Assembly: GCA_035486285.1 (NCBI GenBank)
Contig: DATHNF010000049.1
Location: forward strand, 1 to 5,423
Length of the DNA stretch: 5,423 nt
From: DATHNF01 sp035486285
Lineage (GTDB): Bacteria; Patescibacteriota; Saccharimonadia; Saccharimonadales; UBA4665
Direction of reading: 5' to 3'
A program made the position numbers and the translations under genes. Positions 1 through 3,388 of this stretch are shown here, in pieces. The notes beneath the pieces were generated by a model that saw only the letters and a list, made by a program, of their open reading frames with translations, made no database searches and had not been told where the DNA came from. Position 1 is the first letter of the stretch, and each line of letters begins with the position of its first letter.

Positions 1-495
1 GCGATTGGCCTCAGGACCGACATCGACATTGCGGAACAGGTGAAGGTCAAGCATGCCACCCTGCGTCCAGACACCAAGAAAGCTACAGTTACGGTCAAGA
101 CCGGTAGCAAAGTACATAATTTCGAATTTGAACAAGTTGCTCTCGTCGTTGAAGCCCGCGTCGAAGAGTTATTGGAATACGTCGATAAGGAACTACAAAA
201 GATCAAACGTTCCCGCAAACTTCCCGGCGGCGTTGTTCTAACCGGCGGCACGTCCAAACTCCCCGGTATTGCGGACTTCACCCGCGATAAGCTCCAGCTT
301 CCGGCCCGCATTGGCAAACTCCAAGGCGTGGGCGGTCTGGTCGACACTGTCGAAGATCAAACTTTCGTTACCGTCGTTGGCTTAATGCTCCTAGACATGC
401 TCTTGCTGCCATCACTACCGCCTACTTACAGCGGCAAGGCTACCCAAAGCACCAAAGCCTTACTGACCAATGTCTTGGGCCGTTTCAAGCGCTAA
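1..495 (+). CDS. ftsA: Cell division protein FtsA, C-terminal part (5' truncated by window edge)
   Basis: The reading frame is open from base 1 and ends at TAA 493-495, giving the last 164 residues of a protein that is normally about 400 or more. FtsA is an actin-like ATPase that polymerises beneath FtsZ and ties it to the cytoplasmic membrane. Visible here are the stretch AIGLRTDIDIAEQVKVKHA (residues 1-19 of the fragment), typical of the FtsA region after the 1C/2B domains, and the nucleotide-binding glycine motif VVLTGGTSKLPGI (78-90), equivalent to VLTGGAAQIEG in E. coli. A short proline/serine linker (about 137-148) leads to the end STKALLTNVLGRFKR, which fits the amphipathic membrane-targeting helix with basic residues. 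The GTG at 40 is an internal valine, not a start. ftsZ follows after 223 bp on the same strand, the classic ftsA-ftsZ order. Family assignment is firm. Confidence 0.95.
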   Translation, partial: AIGLRTDIDIAEQVKVKHATLRPDTKKATVTVKTGSKVHNFEFEQVALVVEARVEELLEYVDKELQKIKRSRKLPGGVVLTGGTSKLPGIADFTRDKLQLPARIGKLQGVGGLVDTVEDQTFVTVVGLMLLDMLLLPSLPPTYSGKATQSTKALLTNVLGRFKR

Positions 496-654
496 TGGTT
501 CAAGCAGCCTTGGCCAGGGCGTCACGCTTACAGTGGCGAATACAAAATTATTGAACACGTTCGACACCGGCCTAAGCATTTTCTCCGTTCGCACACATTA
601 GTAGGTGGCGGGCGTAGAAGCCCAGAATAAGCCAAAAACACCCGGACAAATTTG

Positions 655-683
655 TTGAACTTACACCGAAGCTAGCGTATACT
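655..683 (+). promoter_or_regulatory. Sigma70-type promoter of ftsZ
   Basis: TTGAAC (655-660) and TATACT (678-683) are separated by exactly 17 bp, each one or two bases from consensus. Transcription would begin near 690, leaving a short leader of about 29 nt that carries the GAGGG ribosome site (706-710) 8 nt before the ATG at 719. The promoter lies in the 223-bp ftsA-ftsZ gap. The rest of that gap (496-654) shows only a 6-bp hairpin at 520-538 with one G-T pair and no T-run, so I do not call a terminator for ftsA. The octamer TATACTAC recurs at the nrdJ promoter. Predicted from sequence only. Confidence 0.7.
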
Positions 684-718
684 ACGGAACATAAATCTAG
701 GTTTTGAGGGAATAAAAT

Positions 719-2053
719 ATGCCACAGGTCGTTGAGCCAGCTATCGAAACATTCGCGCAGATCAAAGTAATTGGCGTCGGCGGCGCGGGCGGCGCAGCCA
801 TCAACCGCATGGTTGAGGCAGGCATCGAGAATGTCGAGTTTATCGCTATCAACGCTGATGCCCAAGCCTTGCATCACTCCAAAGCCAGCAAGAAAATCCA
901 CATCGGCAAAGACGCTACCCGCGGCCTTGGCGCTGGTGCCGACCCGACTGTTGGCGAGCAGGCCGCCGAAGAATCCCGCGAAGAAATTCGCCAAGCTATC
1001 GAAGGCGCTGATATGGTCTTTGTCACTATTGGTGCTGGCGGCGGTACTGGCAGCGGCGCGGGCCATGTGGTTGCTAAAATTGCCAGTGACATGGGTGTGC
1101 TGGTTGTTGGCTTTGCCACCAAGCCGTTCGCGTTCGAGGGGGAGAAACGTCGCAAGAACGCTGAGTCTGCCATCGAAAAGCTGCGCGGTTCGGTCGATAC
1201 GCTGATTATTATCCCCAATGACCGGTTACTACAGACTATTGACCGCGACACGCCACTTCTGGAAGCTTTCAAAGTAGCTGATGATGTCCTGCGCCAAGGC
1301 GTGCAGGGTATTTCCGACTTGATTACCGTCCACGGCTTGATTAACCTCGATTTCGCTGACGTCAAAGCGGTCATGAGCAAGGCCGGCTCGGCATTAATGG
1401 GCATCGGCCGGGCTAACGGCGAGAACCGGGCTGTCGAGGCCGCCAAGCAAGCTATTGAATCGCCGCTGCTAGAAGTCTCTATCGACGGTGCTCGCGGCAT
1501 CTTATTCAACGTTATCGGCGGCAATGACTTGTCGATGCACGAAATCAATGCCGCCGCCGAAGCCATCACAACCGCCGCCGACCCCGACGCTAATATCATT
1601 TTCGGCGCCACTATTAATCCCGACTTGGAAGGCGAAGTCATCATAACCGTCGTCGCTACCGGTTTTGACGCTTCTTATTTTGCTAAACGCGTCAACGAGT
1701 CCGGTACCGCCACCAAACCGACGCTCAGCACGAGCACTACAACCACCAAGCAGGACGAGAAGGCTTTGTCTGAGATCGATATGAACCTTGGCGACGATGG
1801 CGACAAGCCGACCAGCGACTTCAGCCACGACACGCCCATGCCCAATATCTGGGCCATTGATGAGGATGACAAAGCCGACGACGATGCTGATGAACCCGAA
1901 GCTGCCGATACTCAGCCCGACGCTGAAGTAGTAGCTGCCACCATGGAAGACGACCTCGACCGGCCATCTTTCCTGCGTCGCCTCAGCCGCCGCCACAAAG
2001 ACGACGACAGCACCGACGACAAACCAGAAGATTCCACCCCCACCAACGAGTAG
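719..2053 (+). CDS. ftsZ: Cell division protein FtsZ
   Basis: A 444-residue tubulin-homologous GTPase that polymerises into the cytokinetic Z ring at mid-cell. The start is fixed by GAGGG (706-710) 8 nt upstream and by the normal FtsZ N-terminus. Motifs in order: phosphate loop GVGGAGGAAINRM (19-31), NADAQAL (45-51), TRGLGAGADPTVG (67-79), the tubulin signature GGGTGSG (107-113), NDRLLQTID (167-175), and the catalytic T7 loop GLINLDFADVK (206-216) with both acidic residues present. The globular core ends near residue 324. A disordered, Asp-rich linker follows, then DDLDRPSFLRRLSRRHK (411-427), which matches the conserved C-terminal peptide that binds FtsA and other partners. Oddities: the signature has Ser where most FtsZ have Thr (GGGTGTG), the following AAP is AGH, and the peptide is followed by 17 acidic residues instead of ending the protein. 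The gene has its own promoter and is followed by a hairpin, so it is probably monocistronic. Confidence 0.98.
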   Translation: MPQVVEPAIETFAQIKVIGVGGAGGAAINRMVEAGIENVEFIAINADAQALHHSKASKKIHIGKDATRGLGAGADPTVGEQAAEESREEIRQAIEGADMVFVTIGAGGGTGSGAGHVVAKIASDMGVLVVGFATKPFAFEGEKRRKNAESAIEKLRGSVDTLIIIPNDRLLQTIDRDTPLLEAFKVADDVLRQGVQGISDLITVHGLINLDFADVKAVMSKAGSALMGIGRANGENRAVEAAKQAIESPLLEVSIDGARGILFNVIGGNDLSMHEINAAAEAITTAADPDANIIFGATINPDLEGEVIITVVATGFDASYFAKRVNESGTATKPTLSTSTTTTKQDEKALSEIDMNLGDDGDKPTSDFSHDTPMPNIWAIDEDDKADDDADEPEAADTQPDAEVVAATMEDDLDRPSFLRRLSRRHKDDDSTDDKPEDSTPTNE

Positions 2054-2059
2054 TTAAGT

Positions 2060-2083
2060 ATGCCCGCTAGGGCATTCCTATCT
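2060..2083 (+). terminator. Possible intrinsic terminator of ftsZ
   Basis: ATGCCC (2060-2065) and GGGCAT (2070-2075) form a perfect 6-bp stem with the 4-nt loop GCTA, seven bases after the ftsZ stop codon. The following TTCCTATCTT is pyrimidine- and T-rich but not a clean T-run, so termination may be weak. Position and GC-rich stem support the call; the poor tail limits it. Confidence 0.45.
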
Positions 2084-2128
2084 TCCGCATTCAAGACAAA
2101 CTGATTAATAAAGAACTAGCCTTTAGTA

Positions 2129-2206
2129 ATGTTTGTTGCCGTGGGATGGATTTTTTGGTTCTTTTTTGCTATCAAAAAAGAACATGAGAAAAAGGTAAAT
2201 AGCTAA
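2129..2206 (+). CDS. Doubtful small ORF, 25-residue single-pass membrane peptide
   Basis: ATG 2129 to TAA 2204-2206 encodes 25 residues: a short start (MFVAVG), a very hydrophobic aromatic stretch WIFWFFFAI (7-15), then a charged tail KKEHEKKVNS. This is the layout of tiny bacterial membrane proteins with a cytoplasmic basic tail. Against it: no Shine-Dalgarno sequence precedes the ATG, whereas ftsZ, nrdR and nrdJ have clear ones; no good promoter is visible upstream; and the Phe and Lys codons come largely from the T-run and A-run of an inverted repeat at 2158-2183, which may be there for another reason. I do not recognise a family. It is listed because composition and topology fit a real peptide, but chance is the more likely explanation. 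Confidence 0.15.
   Translation: MFVAVGWIFWFFFAIKKEHEKKVNS
2158..2183. repeat. Perfect 11-bp inverted repeat, AT-rich
   Basis: GTTCTTTTTTG (2158-2168) and CAAAAAAGAAC (2173-2183) are exact reverse complements around the loop CTAT. The stem is mostly A-T and no T-run follows the right arm, so it is not a standard terminator on the + strand; a GGATTTTTT run lies just before it. It may be a cruciform or bent-DNA element, a weak bidirectional terminator, or a protein site. It overlaps the doubtful peptide ORF. Confidence 0.7.
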
Positions 2207-2241
2207 AACTTTGTGAGCATAAGTACTGTTTGTGCGTATAG

Positions 2242-2262
2242 ATCCTGAAATGAATTTAGGAT
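2242..2262. repeat. Imperfect inverted repeat (ATCCT/AGGAT)
   Basis: ATCCT (2242-2246) pairs with AGGAT (2258-2262). The pairing can continue as AAAT/ATTT if one G is bulged, leaving a very tight loop. It is a short AT-rich hairpin of unknown role in the lowest-GC part of the intergenic region. Confidence 0.4.
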
Positions 2263-2373
2263 GACATGGACCAAAAGTAAGAGTTTAAAACTACATGAAA
2301 AGTCGCAAAATTAGCCCTTGAGGATTACTTTGCCCCCTAAAAGCCTGTACTAAATAATACACCGTTAAATTGC

Positions 2374-2402
2374 TTGCCAAGCGCTACAGCTGGGGGTATA
2401 TT
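2374..2402 (+). promoter_or_regulatory. Sigma70-type promoter, probably for nrdR
   Basis: TTGCCA (2374-2379) and TATATT (2397-2402) are separated by 17 bp and are close to consensus. The predicted transcript starts near 2409, about 249 nt before the nrdR ATG. No terminator-like hairpin with a T-run lies between, so nrdR is the likely target. The AGAGG at 2403-2407 lies before the predicted start site and would not serve translation. Confidence 0.55.
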
Positions 2403-2408
2403 AGAGGA

Positions 2409-2657
2409 ACACACCACTATATGTGGAAAATAACAACATACGGTGTGCGCACATTAAACCGATTGGTGCCGCTAAAACTATATGGGATACGCTTGTAGAA
2501 TGAATACAATTTTGTAACAAGTGCGAGCTATATTTGTTTGAAAGAGCGGCTGCAGAAACTGGAATATAGAAACTGAGTTTGAGTATTACGCGGCGAGTGA
2601 ACACCGCATCAACCGGCTTCCAGGATTTGCGCTTCACATCAAGAATAAGGAGGCAGC
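2409..2657 (+). other. Long structured leader of nrdR, possible cis-regulatory RNA
   Basis: If the 2374-2402 promoter is used, about 249 nt are transcribed before nrdR. Pairings seen by eye: CACACC 2410-2415 with GGTGTG 2442-2447, enclosing CCAC/GTGG; a 10-base palindrome TGTGCGCACA (2444-2453); CGGT/ACCG (2441-2461); CTTGT 2492-2496 with ACAAG 2517-2521, stacked on TACAA/TTGTA (2505-2516); AAACT-G-AGTTT (2570-2580); and GCGG/CCGC (2590-2607). The octamer AGAAACTG is repeated at 2554 and 2568. The first three pairings compete for the same bases. The leader ends with a very strong ribosome site, AAGGAGG (2647-2653). I recognise no known riboswitch class. It could equally be non-functional AT-rich sequence. 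Confidence 0.3.
2414..2429. promoter_or_regulatory. NrdR-box-like site at the nrdR promoter
   Basis: The NrdR box is a 16-bp palindrome with consensus acaCwAtATaTwGtgt, normally in pairs about 31-32 bp apart. The bases here, ccaCTATATGTGGaaa, match 10 of 16 positions including most of the left half and the final core G. They sit just downstream of the predicted transcription start, where a repressor could act. A weaker likeness (CTACAGCTGG, from 2384) lies in the promoter spacer 33 bp upstream. With nrdR as the next gene, autoregulation is plausible but unproven, and the match is modest. Confidence 0.3.
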
Positions 2658-3131
2658 ATGAAATGCACTCAATGCCAAAGCGATGACATCAAAGTTATCG
2701 AGTCACGCGACGTGGCAGAGGGCCAGGCCATTCGCCGCCGCCGCATGTGCGTTACTTGCGGGTACCGTTTCACGACGTATGAACGTTTGGAGCGGCCACA
2801 GTTGATCGTTGTTAAGAACGACGGCACCCGTGAACTATTTAATCGCGCCAAACTACTCGCCGGACTGTACCGGGCTTGTGAAAAAACAGCCGTTACCAGC
2901 CTCGAGCTAGAAAAAGTAGTGAACGCGATCGAACAGGAACTATACGCTTGCGGCGACCAGGAAGTCCGTTCAGCTCGCGTCGGCGAGCTAGTAATGGAGC
3001 AATTGGCCCGGCTTAACGAAGTCGCCTACGTGCGTTTCGCCAGCGTTTACCGGCGGTTCAAGGATATTGCCGGGTTCGAGAAAGAACTATCGCTGGTCAA
3101 ACAAGGCAAGCACATAGTAGAGGTTAAATAG
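2658..3131 (+). CDS. nrdR: Transcriptional repressor NrdR
   Basis: A 157-residue cytoplasmic repressor of ribonucleotide reductase genes, of normal family length. The N-terminal zinc ribbon has Cys3-x2-Cys6 and Cys31-x2-Cys34, with the basic run IRRRRMC (25-31) that contacts DNA and the conserved GYRFTTYER (35-43). An ATP-cone follows from about residue 48 to 138 (VVKNDGTRELFNRAKL at 51-66, ending VRFASVYRRFKDI at 125-137). In the family this cone binds ATP or dATP and changes the oligomer so that NrdR binds paired boxes when dATP is plentiful. The start is certain: AAGGAGG (2647-2653) lies 4 nt before the ATG and an in-frame TAA (2646-2648) blocks extension. nrdJ begins 257 bp downstream on the same strand, which makes it the obvious target. 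nrdR seems to have its own distant promoter, and NrdR-box-like sequences there suggest possible self-control. Confidence 0.98.
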   Translation: MKCTQCQSDDIKVIESRDVAEGQAIRRRRMCVTCGYRFTTYERLERPQLIVVKNDGTRELFNRAKLLAGLYRACEKTAVTSLELEKVVNAIEQELYACGDQEVRSARVGELVMEQLARLNEVAYVRFASVYRRFKDIAGFEKELSLVKQGKHIVEVK

Positions 3132-3138
3132 CAGGCTC

Positions 3139-3177
3139 CGTGTGACATGTTTCATTCACCATGCTACATGGCACACG
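3139..3177. repeat. 12-bp inverted repeat between nrdR and nrdJ, candidate operator
   Basis: CGTGTGACATGT (3139-3150) and ACATGGCACACG (3166-3177) are reverse complements with one mismatch, around a 15-nt spacer. A second, nested repeat CCATG-CTA-CATGG (3159-3171) shares part of the right arm. The element begins 8 bp after the nrdR stop and ends 15 bp before the nrdJ -35 box. As RNA it could be the nrdR 3' hairpin, but no T-run follows. As DNA it is well placed for an activator or repressor. Its arms do not fit the NrdR-box consensus well. Confidence 0.6.
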
Positions 3178-3183
3178 TCCGCG

Positions 3184-3250
3184 GCTCGCTATTTGACAGC
3201 TCGCTTCGGTTTCGAATATACTACAAGTACTTTCGAGGTCGTAGCGAGCT
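3184..3250. repeat. Three GCTCGCT repeats surrounding the nrdJ promoter
   Basis: GCTCGCT occurs at 3184-3190 and 3199-3205, 15 bp apart on either side of TTGACA, and in inverted form within AGCGAGCT at 3243-3250. The second copy with its leading A makes a perfect 8-bp inverted repeat with the third (3198-3205/3243-3250). TTTCGA is also repeated directly at 3210 and 3231, 21 bp apart, two helical turns, around the -10 box. The left copies lie upstream of the predicted transcription start, so this would act as DNA, not as an RNA hairpin. Confidence 0.45.
3193..3222 (+). promoter_or_regulatory. Strong sigma70-type promoter of nrdJ
   Basis: TTGACA (3193-3198) is a perfect -35 and TATACT (3217-3222) a near-perfect -10, with an 18-bp spacer. 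Transcription would start near 3229, leaving a leader of about 160 nt. Two weak NrdR-box likenesses sit exactly 32 bp apart over the promoter: from 3186 (core CTATTTGACA, about 7 of 16) and from 3218 (core CTACAAGTAC, about 10 of 16). Their spacing matches known NrdR box pairs, but the sequence match is poor. Confidence 0.75.
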
Positions 3251-3258
3251 CACGTGAA

Positions 3259-3284
3259 TCTATCCGTATTGAGAGTCGGATAGA
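3259..3284 (+). other. 8-bp hairpin in the nrdJ leader, possible pseudoknot
   Basis: TCTATCCG (3259-3266) and CGGATAGA (3277-3284) form a perfect 8-bp stem with the 10-nt loop TATTGAGAGT. GAGT in the loop (3273-3276) can pair with ACTC just downstream (3293-3296), giving an H-type pseudoknot, followed by an A-rich tract (about 3298-3325). The remaining leader has CGGT/ACCG (3341-3353) and the 8-base palindrome TCGGCCGA (3333-3340), then AGAGGG (3376-3381) before the start codon. I found no cobalamin-riboswitch B12 box. Stem certain as sequence; function unknown. Confidence 0.45.
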
Positions 3285-3388
3285 CCAGGGGAACTCCAAA
3301 TAAAAACTATAAAACACTAAAAATCAGGGTCTTCGGCCGACGGTCAACCACCGCCTACCGAGCACCATAAAGAAAAGAGGGTAACACT

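Larger units (their letters stand above)
2054..2657. other. AT-rich intergenic region between ftsZ and nrdR
   Basis: About 600 bp with no convincing gene on either strand. Hand counting gives about 39% GC over 2101-2640 and about 33% over 2101-2280, against roughly 55% in sampled ftsZ lines, so the region differs from its neighbours. In order it holds a terminator-like hairpin (2060-2075), a doubtful 25-codon ORF (2129-2206), an 11-bp inverted repeat (2158-2183), an imperfect AT-rich hairpin (2242-2262), a featureless stretch (about 2263-2373), the nrdR promoter (2374-2402) and a long nrdR leader. No tRNA, tmRNA tag region, RNase P RNA core, DnaA box cluster or CRISPR repeat was recognised. 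A 78-codon minus-strand frame across 2401-2637 starts at GTG and has no recognisable family features, so it is left out. The region could be a decayed gene remnant or a functional regulatory spacer. Confidence 0.6.

Noticed and set aside
520..538. Terminator after ftsA
   Set aside because: CGTCAC/GTGGCG makes a 6-bp stem with one G-T pair but is followed by A-rich sequence without a T-run.
495..554. 19-codon ORF overlapping the ftsA stop as TAATG
   Set aside because: The overlap looks like translational coupling, but the peptide (MVQAALARASRLQWRIQNY) has no family features, no ribosome site and ends before a promoter; chance is enough.
553..562. LexA-like palindrome GAAC-AC-GTTC
   Set aside because: SOS boxes of this type need GAAC-N4-GTTC; here the spacer is only 2 bases.
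874..1644. Long minus-strand frame inside ftsZ
   Set aside because: A shadow of the GC-skewed ftsZ codons; Ser/Ala/Pro-rich with no recognisable fold. The other antisense frames inside ftsZ, nrdR and nrdJ are rejected on the same grounds.
2421..2498. 25-codon ORF (start MWKITTYG) as a leader peptide of nrdR
   Set aside because: Its only ribosome-site candidate (AGAGG 2403-2407) is 13 nt away and upstream of the predicted transcription start; composition is unremarkable.
2401..2637. 78-codon minus-strand frame
   Set aside because: GTG start, no ribosome site seen, no domain or signal recognised, and it runs antisense through the nrdR leader repeats.
2054..2657. tmRNA, RNase P RNA, SRP RNA, tRNA, CRISPR or replication origin in the gap
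   Set aside because: No tRNA-like acceptor end or TTCGA arm, no conserved RNase P or SRP core, no regularly spaced repeats and no DnaA boxes were found.
3229..3388. Cobalamin riboswitch ahead of nrdJ
   Set aside because: GGGGAA at 3289-3293 hints at the GGGAA element, but no B12 box (GCCACTG-like) and no GGTGnnAATCC element follow in order.
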